A DNA stretch of 64,000 bases from Streptomyces cyaneofuscatus (GTDB lineage: Bacteria > Actinomycetota > Actinomycetes > Streptomycetales > Streptomycetaceae). Of this stretch, positions 54,368-62,829 are shown in pieces. The notes under the pieces were generated by a model. That model made no database searches, had not been told where the DNA came from, and saw nothing but the letters and a program-made list of their open reading frames with translations. The position numbers and the translations under genes were made by a program. The stretch is taken from contig NZ_JOEM01000013.1 of NCBI RefSeq assembly GCF_000718135.1, positions 186,001 through 250,000 on the forward strand, read 5' to 3'. Within the stretch, counting starts at the first letter, position 1, and each line of letters starts with the position of its first letter.

Positions 54368-55717
54368 ATGAGGTGCGAAGTGGTCACAACGGCGAACACG
54401 GCGAAGGTCACGGACGGCGACGGGCGCGAAGGGACGGGCGAAGAGGCGATGGGGGCCCTAGGGGCCATGCCTCTGCCGCGCCCGCTGCTCAGGTCCGCCC
54501 TCGCCCTCTACCTGGACCTCCACGCCCACCCCGAACTCTCCGGCCACGAGCACCGCACCGCGGACCTCCTCGCCGCCCGCCTGGCCGACCACGGCCTCGC
54601 GGTCACCCGCGCGGTCGGCGGCGGCCACGGCCTCGTCGGCGTCCTGCGCAACGGCCCCGGCCCCACCGTGCTCCTGCGCACCGAACTCGACGCGCTCCCC
54701 GTCACCGAGGCCACCGGCCTGCCGTACGCGAGCACCACCCCCGGGGTCATGCACGCCTGCGGCCACGACCTGCACATCGCGGCGGTGACCGGGGCGGTGG
54801 CCCTCCTCGCCGCGGACCGGGACAGCTGGCGCGGCACGCTCCTCGTGGTGGGCCAGCCCGCCGAGGAGACGCTGAGCGGGGCCCGGCCGATGCTGGAGGA
54901 CGGCCGCCTGTACGAGCGGTTCGGCACCCCGGACGCGGTCCTCGCCCAGCACGCGGCCCCGCTTCCCGCCGGCACCGTGGCCCACGCGCAGGGCGGGGCG
55001 CCCCTGATGGCGGGCAGCATCGCGGTCGACGTCACCCTCCACGGCCGGGGCGGCCACGCGGCGACCCCGCACCTCACCGTCGACCCGGTCCTGATGGCCG
55101 CCGCCACCGTGCTCGGTCTCCAGTCGGTGGCGGCGCACGCGACCGCACCCGCCGAACAGGCCGTGCTCACCGTGGGCTCGGTGCGGGCCGGCGAGCGCGG
55201 CAACATCACCCCGGACACCGCCGAACTCTCCCTCACCGTAAGGGCGTTCACCGAGTCAGCGTTCGACCGCCTGCTGGCCGCCGCGACCCGCGTCGTACGG
55301 GCCCAGGCCGCCGCGGCGGGCGCCCCGCGCGAGCCGGAGCTCACGGTGACGGCCCGCTCGCCCGCCCTGCTCCCCGACCCGGCGCTGACGGCGGCGGTCC
55401 GCCGCGCCCATGAGGGGGCCCTCGGCGCGGCCCGGGTGCTGGACGCCGCTCCCGCGACGGCCACCGAGGACTTCCCGCACTTCGCGGCGGGCGGGGCGCC
55501 GACGGCGTACTGGCTGCTCGGCACCACGGGCGTGCGCCAGTGGCGTGCGGCCCGGGCCGGGGGCGCCCCCGTGGACCCGAACCACGCCCCCGGCTTCGCC
55601 CCCGACGTACGCACCGCCCTGCCCACCGGGATCACGGCCCTGGCGGCGGCGGCCCGGCACGTGCTGGGCGGGAGCGGGGAGACCGTCCCGGGCGGCGGCG
55701 GGGAGGCCGCATCATGA
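54368..55717 (+). CDS. M20D family amidohydrolase
   Basis: A 449-residue zinc amidohydrolase/aminoacylase-type enzyme (hippurate or IAA-amide hydrolase relatives). Metal-site motifs are HACGHDLHIAA near residue 130, GQPAEETLSGARPMLEDG near residue 165 and TATEDFPHFAAGGAPTAYWL near residue 365. ATG 54368 follows GAGAGGGGA; starts at 54449 or 54467 would remove a poorly conserved extension. Being divergent from the precursor across a shared operator array suggests membership in the cluster, perhaps trimming or deacylating a peptide; the actual substrate is unknown. Confidence 0.87.
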   Translation: MRCEVVTTANTAKVTDGDGREGTGEEAMGALGAMPLPRPLLRSALALYLDLHAHPELSGHEHRTADLLAARLADHGLAVTRAVGGGHGLVGVLRNGPGPTVLLRTELDALPVTEATGLPYASTTPGVMHACGHDLHIAAVTGAVALLAADRDSWRGTLLVVGQPAEETLSGARPMLEDGRLYERFGTPDAVLAQHAAPLPAGTVAHAQGGAPLMAGSIAVDVTLHGRGGHAATPHLTVDPVLMAAATVLGLQSVAAHATAPAEQAVLTVGSVRAGERGNITPDTAELSLTVRAFTESAFDRLLAAATRVVRAQAAAAGAPREPELTVTARSPALLPDPALTAAVRRAHEGALGAARVLDAAPATATEDFPHFAAGGAPTAYWLLGTTGVRQWRAARAGGAPVDPNHAPGFAPDVRTALPTGITALAAAARHVLGGSGETVPGGGGEAAS

Positions 55718-55977
55718 CGCCGGGTCCGCCCGGACGGACCGGGGTCGCCGCCGTCGTCCTCGTACGCCGGGACCGGGCCGCCCCGACCGGCTGGACCACC
55801 GTCGTACGGCTCCTGGGGCTGCTCCCCGGCCACTGGTGCTGCCACCCGGAGGTGGGCCAGGACCGGGTGGTGCTGCGGATCGAGCTGGCCGGGTCGACGG
55901 ACGCCCCGGCGGTGCGGCGGGCGGTCTCGTGCGTCCTGGCGGACACGGCGCTGCGGGGCTGGACGGAGGAGTTCTGA
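55714..55977 (+). CDS. small protein of unknown function, coupled to M20 gene
   Basis: An 87-residue protein that overlaps the M20 stop by 4 bp (ATGA). It contains a conserved-looking central part, VVRLLGLLPGHWCCHPEVGQ, with adjacent Cys-Cys, and the C-terminal part LADTALRGWTEEF. No signal peptide or membrane segment is clear. I do not recognise the family; coupling suggests it acts with the M20 enzyme. Confidence 0.7.
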   Translation: MTPGPPGRTGVAAVVLVRRDRAAPTGWTTVVRLLGLLPGHWCCHPEVGQDRVVLRIELAGSTDAPAVRRAVSCVLADTALRGWTEEF

Positions 55978-56025
55978 CCACTGCTGTGGCGCTCCTGTGC
56001 GGTCCACGGTGGCGCCCCTGTGCGG

Positions 56026-57006
56026 TCAGATCCAGCCGCGCTCCCGGGCCAGCAGCGCGGCCTGGGCCCGGCTGGCGGCGCCGAGGGTCTGCATCAGCTC
56101 GGCGACGTGCCGCCGGTAGGTCCGTACGGACACCCCCAGCTCCCGGGCCCCGGCCTCGTCCTTGCCGACCGTGCACATCGCCACCAGCACCCGCCGCTCC
56201 ATGGCGGAGAGCCCTTCGCGGTCCGCGCCGCTCCCACCGCCCGCGAGGGCCAGCTCCTCGGCCTGGTCCCAGATCTTCTCGAACAGCGCGATGATGTTGG
56301 AGACGAGCCCGCTGCGGTGGGCGAGCAGCGCGCCCCGGGAGGTGTCGCGGGGGTCCAGCGGGACGAGGGCGGCGCGGCGGTCGTAGACGAGGAGCCGTTC
56401 GGTGGTGTCCGCCGTGACGCGGATCGAGGCGCCGTGCTCGGACAGCTCGCGCAGATAGGCGGCGGTCGGCGGGTCCTGGAGGGCGACGCTGGAGACGACG
56501 TTGCGGATCCGGACGCCGCGTCTGAGGCAGCGCAGGTCCAGCGGTCTGGAGCGGGCGATGTTCTCCGGGGAGAGCCGGGTATAGGGCTCCACGGAGAGGA
56601 TCTCGTCCCGGGCGAAGAAGGCGAGGTCGTCGATCCGGTTGCGGATCTGGGTGAGCCCCTCCAGCTGCTCGATGCCCTGCGGAGGCGGCGTACGGGCCCC
56701 CTGCTCCGCGCGTAGACCGTCAATGACGTGCCGCGACCGGGTGACGCGCTGCAGCTCCTGGTGGAGCGCGTGGAGCCGCAGGTCGACCAGGCGGGAGAGG
56801 GCGGTCTCGGGGTCCTCGGGCGCTATCCGGCGGCCGTCGTCCTCCACCCGCAGGAGGCCCAGCTCCCGGAGCCGGTCGATCCGGGCGCGGGCCTGCCCGG
56901 GCTCGGTGTGGAGCAGGAGGTGGAGGTCGTCGGCGGCGGTGGAGGGGTTGCGCAGGAAGTGGCGGTAGATCTCCTCCTCGGCATCGGAGACCCCGAAAAC
57001 CGCCAT
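56026..57006 (-). CDS. TrmB-like/LuxR-type HTH transcriptional regulator
   Basis: A 326-residue regulator with an N-terminal TrmB-like winged helix (SDAEEEIYRHFLRNPSTAAD, then ARARIDRLRELGLLRVEDDG), a middle helical region and a C-terminal LuxR HTH (LSAMERRVLVAMCTVGKDEA then GARELGVSVRTYRRHVAELM). This class is often found beside RiPP and other antibiotic clusters in Streptomyces. I chose ATG 57006 (MAVFGVSDAEEEIYRHF), where family similarity begins; the frame is open to ATG 57183. It converges on the M20 operon and probably co-regulates the cluster. Confidence 0.85.
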   Translation of the reverse strand: MAVFGVSDAEEEIYRHFLRNPSTAADDLHLLLHTEPGQARARIDRLRELGLLRVEDDGRRIAPEDPETALSRLVDLRLHALHQELQRVTRSRHVIDGLRAEQGARTPPPQGIEQLEGLTQIRNRIDDLAFFARDEILSVEPYTRLSPENIARSRPLDLRCLRRGVRIRNVVSSVALQDPPTAAYLRELSEHGASIRVTADTTERLLVYDRRAALVPLDPRDTSRGALLAHRSGLVSNIIALFEKIWDQAEELALAGGGSGADREGLSAMERRVLVAMCTVGKDEAGARELGVSVRTYRRHVAELMQTLGAASRAQAALLARERGWI

Positions 57007-57538
57007 CTCGTTCTCGCCCACGTACGCCCCCGATACCCGATACCTGGTGTCCGCTTGGGTCCGTGCACCGCGGGGGGTCGCCCTGCGGAGCCGGTCGCCG
57101 CCCGCTGCCGCGGCCGGTGGAACTGGTGGAACCGTGTCTGCGCCGGTGAACCGTCGGAAACCGTTCGTGCCATGGTCGGCCACAGACTAGACGCTGGGGT
57201 CACTCCTGTGAGGCCCCCGGACAGAACTGTGTGCCGTACGGAGATGAACGGCGGGTGACCGGCGGTGAGCGGTGGCGGTGGTACGACGGACGGCCCCGGA
57301 CCGGTACCGCCCGCACCCGCCGGGGTTGACCGAACGGGCACCTGGGGAGCCTCCCCGCGCGGCCCGCCCGGTACACCGGCTCCACCCCGGCTGCGGGAGC
57401 GACTGTCACCGGTGGGTCGTAGTCTGGAACCCCCGGCTCGTCCCACGCGTCGGGCTCTTCGCGTTGCCCCCGGCCGCGGCAGCCGGCTGCCGGCTGCCGG
57501 CCACACCTCACCACCTCATGACCCGGACGGATGCCCCT
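57007..57538. other. 532-bp interval between the LuxR-type gene and mfd
   Basis: This divergent gap may include extra codons of the regulator up to 57183. From 57184 to 57538 I see no gene; open frames here lack family features. It marks the right edge of the RiPP region and presumably holds the mfd promoter. Confidence 0.5.
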
Positions 57539-60500
57539 ATGAGCTTGCACGGTCTGCTGGATGTCGTCGTGACGGACCCGGCGATCGCCGAGGCGGTGAA
57601 GGCCGCCGCCGACGGCCACCGCATGCATGTCGACCTGGTGGGTCCGCCCGGTGCCCGGCCGTTCGCCGTGGCCGCGCTGGCCCGGCAGACCGGCCGCACC
57701 GTGCTGGCCGTCACCGCGACGGGCCGGGAGGCCGAGGACCTGGCCGCCGCGCTGCGGACGCTGCTGCCGCCGGACACGGTGGCGGAGTTCCCGTCCTGGG
57801 AGACCCTGCCGCACGAGCGCCTCTCGCCGCGCTCGGACACCGTGGGCCGCCGCCTCGCCGTGCTGCGGCGCCTGGCGCACCCGCGCGCGGACGACCCGGA
57901 GACGGGCCCGGTCTCGGTGGTCGTCGCGCCGGTCCGTTCCGTGCTGCAACCGCAGGTCAAGGGGCTCGGCGAGCTGGAGCCGGTATCGCTCACCAGCGGG
58001 CAGAGTGCGGACCTGGGGGAGGTGGTGGACGCGCTGGCGGCCGCCGCGTACGCCCGGGTGGAGCTGGTGGAGAAGCGGGGCGAGTTCGCCGTACGCGGAG
58101 GGATCCTGGACGTCTTCCCGCCGACCGAGGAGCACCCCCTTCGGGTGGAGTTCTGGGGCGACGACGTCGAGGAGATCCGGTACTTCAAGATCGCCGACCA
58201 GCGGTCCCTGGAGGTCGCCGCGCACGGCCTGTGGGCGCCGCCCTGCCGTGAGCTGCTGCTGACCGACGAGGTACGGGAGCGGGCGGCGGCCCTCGCCGAG
58301 GCGCACCCGGAGCTGGGCGAGCTGCTCGGCAAGATCGCGGAGGGCATCGCGGTCGAGGGCATGGAGTCGCTGGCCCCGGTCCTGGTGGACGACATGGAGC
58401 TGCTGCTCGACGTCCTGCCCGAGGGGTCGATGGCGCTGGTCTGCGACCCGGAGCGGGTGCGGACCCGGGCGTCCGACCTGGTCGCGACGAGTCAGGAGTT
58501 CCTCCAGGCGTCGTGGGCGGCGACGGCGGGCGGCGGCGAGGCCCCGATCGACGTGGGCGCCGCCTCGCTGCGGAGCATCGCGGACGTCCGGGACCGGGCC
58601 CGTGAGCTGGGGATGATGTGGTGGTCGACCTCCCCGTTCGCCGCCGACGACGCCGACCACGACGAGGACACGCTCAAGCTGTCGATGCACGCCCCGGAGG
58701 CGTACCGGGGCGACACCGCCCGGGCGCTCGCCGACACGAAGGGGTGGCTGGCCGACGGCTGGCGCACGGTGTACGTCACCGAGGGCCAGGGCCTCGCCAC
58801 CCGTACGGTCGAGGTGCTGGGCGGCGAGGGCATCGCGGCCCGCTTCGTCCCGGACCTCACCGAGATCGCCCCTTCCGTGGTCCACGTCTCCTGCGGGGCG
58901 ATCGACCAGGGCTTCGTGGACCCGGCGCTGAAGCTGGCGGTGCTCACCGAGACGGACCTGACCGGCCAGCGCACCGCCACGAAGGACCTGGGCCGGATGC
59001 CGGCCCGCCGCAGGAAGACGATCGACCCGCTGACGCTGGAGGCGGGCGACTACATCGTCCACGAGCAGCACGGTGTGGGCCGGTACGTGGAGATGGTGCA
59101 GCGCACGGTCCAGGGCGCGACCCGCGAATACCTGCTGGTCGAGTACGCCCCCGCCAAGCGCGGCCAGCCCGGCGACCGGCTCTACATCCCGACCGACCAG
59201 CTGGAGCAGGTCACCAAGTACGTGGGCGGCGAGGCCCCGACCCTGCACCGGCTCGGCGGCGCCGACTGGACGAAGACCAAGCAGCGGGCGAAGAAGGCGG
59301 TCAAGGAGATCGCCGCCGACCTGATCAAGCTGTACTCGGCCCGGATGGCGGCCCCCGGCCACTCCTTCGCCCCCGACACCCCGTGGCAGCGGGAGCTGGA
59401 GGACGCGTTCCCGTACGCGGAGACGCCCGACCAGCTCTCCACGATCGCCGAGGTCAAGGAGGACATGGAGAAGACGGTCCCGATGGACCGGTTGATCTGC
59501 GGTGACGTCGGCTACGGCAAGACGGAGATCGCGGTCCGGGCGGCGTTCAAGGCGGTGCAGGACGGCAAGCAGGTGGCGGTGCTGGTCCCCACGACCCTCC
59601 TGGTCCAGCAGCACTACGGCACGTTCACCGAGCGGTACGCGCAATTCCCGGTCAACGTCCGCGCCCTGAGCCGCTTCCAGTCCGAAACGGAATCCAAGGC
59701 AACCCTCGCGGGCCTGAAGGACGGCTCGGTCGACCTGGTCATCGGCACCCACCGCCTCTTCTCCGCCGACACGAAGTTCAAGGACCTGGGCCTGGTCATC
59801 GTGGACGAGGAGCAGCGGTTCGGCGTCGAGCACAAGGAGCAGCTGAAGAAGCTCCGCGCCAACGTCGACGTCCTCACGATGTCCGCGACGCCCATCCCCC
59901 GTACGCTCGAAATGGCGGTCACCGGCATCCGCGAGATGTCCACGATCACCACCCCGCCGGAGGAGCGCCACCCGGTGCTGACCTTCGTCGGCCCGTACGA
60001 GGAGAAGCAGATCGGCGCGGCGATCCGCCGTGAACTCCTGCGCGAGGGCCAGGTCTTCTACATCCACAACCGGGTCGAGTCCATCGACCGGGCGGCCGCC
60101 CGCCTCCGCGAGATCGTCCCGGAGGCACGGATCGCGACAGCCCACGGCCAGATGTCCGAACAGGCCCTGGAACAGGTGGTGGTGGACTTCTGGGAGAAGA
60201 AGTTCGACGTCCTGGTCTCCACGACGATCGTGGAATCCGGCATCGACATCTCCAACGCCAACACCCTCATCGTGGAGCGCGGCGACAACTTCGGCCTCTC
60301 CCAGCTCCACCAGCTGCGCGGCCGGGTGGGCCGAGGCCGAGACCGAGGCTACGCCTACTTCTTGTACCCCCCCGAGAAGCCCCTGACGGAGACGGCCCAC
60401 GAACGCCTGGCGACGATCGCCCAGCACACGGAGATGGGCGCGGGCATGTACGTGGCGATGAAGGACCTGGAGATCCGAGGCGCGGGCAACCTGCTGGGCG

Positions 60501-61072
60501 GCGAGCAGTCCGGCCACATCGCGGGCGTCGGCTTCGACCTGTACATCCGCATGGTCGGCGAGGCGGTCGCCGACTACCGGGCCCAGATGGACGGCTCCGT
60601 GGAGGAGGAGCCCCCGCTGGAGGTCAAGATCGAGCTCCCGGTCGACGCGCACGTCCCGCACGACTACGCCCCCGGCGAGCGCCTGCGCCTCCAGGCGTAC
60701 CGCGCGATCGCCCAGGCCACCTCGGAGGACGACATCCGCGCGGTCCGCGAGGAGCTGACCGACCGCTACGGCCCCCTGCCCGAACCGGTCGAGAACCTCC
60801 TCCTGGTCGCCGGCCTGCGCATGCTGGCCCGCGCCTGCGGAGTCGGCGAGATCGTCCTCCAGGGCTCCAACATCCGCTTCGCCCCGGTGGAGCTGCGCGA
60901 GTCCCAGGAACTCCGCCTGAAGCGCCTGCACCCCAAGACGATCATCAAGCCGGCCGCCCACCAGATCCTGGTCCCGCGCCCGACGACGGGCAGGATCGGC
61001 GGCAAGCCGGTGGTGGGCCGCGAACTGCTGTCGTGGACGGGGGAGTTCCTGACGACGATCCTGGGGTCGTAG
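57539..61072 (+). CDS. mfd: transcription-repair coupling factor
   Basis: It removes RNA polymerase stalled at DNA damage and recruits UvrA. The 1177-residue protein has the UvrB-homology N-terminus (FPSWETLPHERLSPRSDTVG), the CarD-like RNA polymerase-interacting domain near residue 503 (DYIVHEQHGVGRYVEMVQR), the helicase Walker A GDVGYGKTEIAVRAAF near residue 655, the DEEQ box VIVDEEQRFGV and the C-terminal TRCF domain. ATG 57539 (MSLHGLLDVVV) is the family-typical start; ATG 57518 is in frame. A strong terminator follows. Confidence 0.97.
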   Translation: MSLHGLLDVVVTDPAIAEAVKAAADGHRMHVDLVGPPGARPFAVAALARQTGRTVLAVTATGREAEDLAAALRTLLPPDTVAEFPSWETLPHERLSPRSDTVGRRLAVLRRLAHPRADDPETGPVSVVVAPVRSVLQPQVKGLGELEPVSLTSGQSADLGEVVDALAAAAYARVELVEKRGEFAVRGGILDVFPPTEEHPLRVEFWGDDVEEIRYFKIADQRSLEVAAHGLWAPPCRELLLTDEVRERAAALAEAHPELGELLGKIAEGIAVEGMESLAPVLVDDMELLLDVLPEGSMALVCDPERVRTRASDLVATSQEFLQASWAATAGGGEAPIDVGAASLRSIADVRDRARELGMMWWSTSPFAADDADHDEDTLKLSMHAPEAYRGDTARALADTKGWLADGWRTVYVTEGQGLATRTVEVLGGEGIAARFVPDLTEIAPSVVHVSCGAIDQGFVDPALKLAVLTETDLTGQRTATKDLGRMPARRRKTIDPLTLEAGDYIVHEQHGVGRYVEMVQRTVQGATREYLLVEYAPAKRGQPGDRLYIPTDQLEQVTKYVGGEAPTLHRLGGADWTKTKQRAKKAVKEIAADLIKLYSARMAAPGHSFAPDTPWQRELEDAFPYAETPDQLSTIAEVKEDMEKTVPMDRLICGDVGYGKTEIAVRAAFKAVQDGKQVAVLVPTTLLVQQHYGTFTERYAQFPVNVRALSRFQSETESKATLAGLKDGSVDLVIGTHRLFSADTKFKDLGLVIVDEEQRFGVEHKEQLKKLRANVDVLTMSATPIPRTLEMAVTGIREMSTITTPPEERHPVLTFVGPYEEKQIGAAIRRELLREGQVFYIHNRVESIDRAAARLREIVPEARIATAHGQMSEQALEQVVVDFWEKKFDVLVSTTIVESGIDISNANTLIVERGDNFGLSQLHQLRGRVGRGRDRGYAYFLYPPEKPLTETAHERLATIAQHTEMGAGMYVAMKDLEIRGAGNLLGGEQSGHIAGVGFDLYIRMVGEAVADYRAQMDGSVEEEPPLEVKIELPVDAHVPHDYAPGERLRLQAYRAIAQATSEDDIRAVREELTDRYGPLPEPVENLLLVAGLRMLARACGVGEIVLQGSNIRFAPVELRESQELRLKRLHPKTIIKPAAHQILVPRPTTGRIGGKPVVGRELLSWTGEFLTTILGS

Positions 61073-61094
61073 GCCCGAGTGCTGCGTGAACGAA

Positions 61095-61125
61095 CGGGCC
61101 CCGCCGGGCTGACCGGCGGGGCCCG
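61095..61125 (+). terminator. mfd terminator hairpin
   Basis: Thirteen-bp perfect arms CGGGCCCCGCCGG (61095-61107) and complement (61113-61125) with a 5-nt loop lie 22 bp after the mfd stop. Confidence 0.85.
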
Positions 61126-61183
61126 ATGCGTCTCGGTCGGAGGGGCTGCGCGCCGTTCTCCCAGATCTTGCATGATGACCGGC

Positions 61184-61795
61184 ATGAACACGGAAACCTG
61201 CGCCCCATCGGAGGCGGCCGCCCTCCGCGAGATCTTCGCGTCCCATCCGGAGGCGGTGCCGCCGACCGGTTGGGAGGCGGTGCGGTCCTTCGAGGCGGAG
61301 CACGGCACCGTGCTCCCGGAGCCGTACCGCACGTTCGTGGCGGAGATCTGTGACGGACTGCGCGCGGGACCGCCCTACTACGGTCTGCTGCCCCTCGCGG
61401 AAACGCCCTCGGACTGGGGCTCGGGCCGCCCTGAGCGCCTGCTCGCCGAGCCTTTTCCGCTCACGGAGGCATGGCTGTGGGAGGCGGAGGAGGAGCAGCG
61501 CGAGGAGGAGTTGTCGGAGCGGGAGTACTCAGAGAGGGAGTTGCCGGATCAGGAGTTCGAGGCCCGGGTGGACTCCGTGTTCGACCACGGTTCCCTACTG
61601 TTGGGCACCGACGGCTGCGGCATGTACTGGCACTTGATCACCACCGGCCCACAGCGCGGTCACGTCTGGCTGATCGACGAGAACGGCGCGATACCCTTCG
61701 GCACCCGGCCGGGCACCTCCCTGATGCCGGGCACGCCCGGTTTCGCGGGGTGGGTGGCCCACTGGGCGCAGGGCAGCTCCTGGTTCACGTCCTGA
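61184..61795 (+). CDS. SMI1/KNR4 (SUKH-1) family protein
   Basis: A protein of about 203 residues of the SUKH superfamily. The N-terminal VPPTGWEAVRSFEAEHGTVL then PEPYRTFVAEICDG and the C-terminal SLLLGTDGCGMYWHLITTG then GHVWLIDENGAIPF are typical. The middle is highly acidic (EEEQREEELSEREYSERELP). ATGs at 61172, 61175 and 61184 are all in frame. No toxin gene is adjacent, so it is a stand-alone member. Confidence 0.83.
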   Translation: MNTETCAPSEAAALREIFASHPEAVPPTGWEAVRSFEAEHGTVLPEPYRTFVAEICDGLRAGPPYYGLLPLAETPSDWGSGRPERLLAEPFPLTEAWLWEAEEEQREEELSEREYSERELPDQEFEARVDSVFDHGSLLLGTDGCGMYWHLITTGPQRGHVWLIDENGAIPFGTRPGTSLMPGTPGFAGWVAHWAQGSSWFTS

Positions 61796-61816
61796 GCCGC
61801 CCGAGAACAGCTGAGG

Positions 61817-62692
61817 TCACTCCGCCGGGGACAGGGCCACCGCGATCTCCTCGTGCAGCTCCAGCGGCAGCCGCGTGTCCCATCGGTCCGCCGCCTCGGC
61901 CGCCAACTCGCGGCTCCACCGCCAGCTGTTCGCGGCCGCTGTGCGGAGGGCGTCAGGGGTCAGGGCGCCGGTCGTCGTGGCGTACCGCTCGACGTCCTCG
62001 GCCGGCAGGTCCGCCTCCAAGGCGCGGCTCGGGGTGAGCCAGTGGGTCGTCGAGCCGCGCAGCAGGCGGCAGAGCTTCAGTTGGAGCGGGGCGATGACGG
62101 CGTGCAGCAGGTTGTGGGCGCGGGCTGTCTCGCCCCGGGCCTGGATGTGGGCCAGCATCAGGGTCCAGTTGGCCAGTTCGTCGGTGAGCTGCTGGGCGGT
62201 GGTGGCGGGATCCGGCGGGCGCAAGGTGGCCAGGTCGCGGGCGGCGGCGGTGAGGTGGCCGGAGCGGTCGAGGAGGACGGCGGCTTCGGGGCGGGGGAAG
62301 TGGACCTGGCCGCGCCAGGTGGCGATCTCGGCGACGCCGGGGCCGGTGGGCTCCACATGGAACTCGCCGCGCATCAGGTCGTCGAAGACCACGGCGAGGA
62401 TGCCGTACATGTTCGTGTACGCGAGCTTCAGCGGGGCCAGCCGCTCCACGAACTCCCGCCCGTCGAAGGCGTCGGCGTCCTCCTCGCGTACGTACAGGCA
62501 CGCGTCCAGGTCCGAGTGGGCATCGGCCTCGCCGAGCGTCCAGGAGCCGTAGAGGAGGACGCCCTCGATCCGGTGGTCGGCCTCGGCCGTCGAGCGCAGC
62601 AGCTCGATGCGGCGGTTCAGGGCCTCGGCGGGCAGGGGCGTACGAGAGGGGAAGGCGGTGCGGGGTGTGCGGGCGGGGCGTGCGTGCGGCAT
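61817..62692 (-). CDS. lincosamide nucleotidyltransferase-like protein
   Basis: A 291-residue nucleotidyltransferase. The catalytic motif is VLLYGSWTLGEADAHSDLDA (GS followed by D-x-D) near residue 50. The following part, FVERLAPLKLAYTNMYGILA then VVFDDLMRGEFHVEP, resembles the Lnu(B)/Lnu(F)/Lnu(G) type of lincosamide O-nucleotidyltransferases more than generic NTases. It may inactivate lincosamides or another hydroxylated antibiotic; specificity cannot be read from sequence. A leaderless mini-ORF and branched RNA fold precede it, which supports drug-responsive control. Confidence 0.75.
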   Translation of the reverse strand: MPHARPARTPRTAFPSRTPLPAEALNRRIELLRSTAEADHRIEGVLLYGSWTLGEADAHSDLDACLYVREEDADAFDGREFVERLAPLKLAYTNMYGILAVVFDDLMRGEFHVEPTGPGVAEIATWRGQVHFPRPEAAVLLDRSGHLTAAARDLATLRPPDPATTAQQLTDELANWTLMLAHIQARGETARAHNLLHAVIAPLQLKLCRLLRGSTTHWLTPSRALEADLPAEDVERYATTTGALTPDALRTAAANSWRWSRELAAEAADRWDTRLPLELHEEIAVALSPAE

Positions 62693-62723
62693 GGCCGGGT
62701 CTCCCGAGTGGGTGGGTGGGCAT

Positions 62724-62785
62724 ACGAACGAGGCCCGGCAGCCGATGCCGGGCGGCTCACGGTCCCGGTGCGGGACCTCGTTCGT
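62724..62785 (-). promoter_or_regulatory. branched (three-way junction) leader RNA of the nucleotidyltransferase gene
   Basis: Ten-bp perfect outer arms, ACGAACGAGG (62724-62733) and complement (62776-62785), enclose two inner hairpins: CCCGGCA-GCCGA-TGCCGGG (62734-62752) and GTCCC-GGTGC-GGGAC (62762-62776). It lies between the mini-ORF and the gene start on the minus strand. The fold could be a ribosome-controlled attenuator. Confidence 0.65.
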
Positions 62786-62788
62786 CGC

Positions 62789-62803
62789 TCAGGAAACGCC
62801 CAT
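62789..62803 (-). CDS. four-codon upstream ORF (Met-Gly-Val-Ser)
   Basis: ATG GGC GTT TCC TGA runs from 62803 to 62789, ending 3 bp before the branched RNA fold. No ribosome binding site is present, but TAGGCT lies 7 bp upstream of the ATG, so the transcript would begin at or near this ATG and be translated as a leaderless mRNA. Translation stalling here could change the downstream fold. Confidence 0.5.
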   Translation of the reverse strand: MGVS

Positions 62804-62810
62804 GAGGGGC

Positions 62811-62816
62811 AGCCTA
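62811..62816 (-). promoter_or_regulatory. candidate -10 element for leaderless leader ORF
   Basis: Minus-strand TAGGCT, seven bases before the mini-ORF ATG. No good -35 hexamer is seen. Confidence 0.45.
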
Positions 62817-62829
62817 GGGGAGGGGTCCG

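Noticed and set aside
57200..61303. 1367-codon minus-strand open frame opposite mfd
   Set aside because: It is a GC-bias shadow: mfd on the plus strand has all family motifs, while the opposite frame is His/Arg/Asp-rich with no domain.
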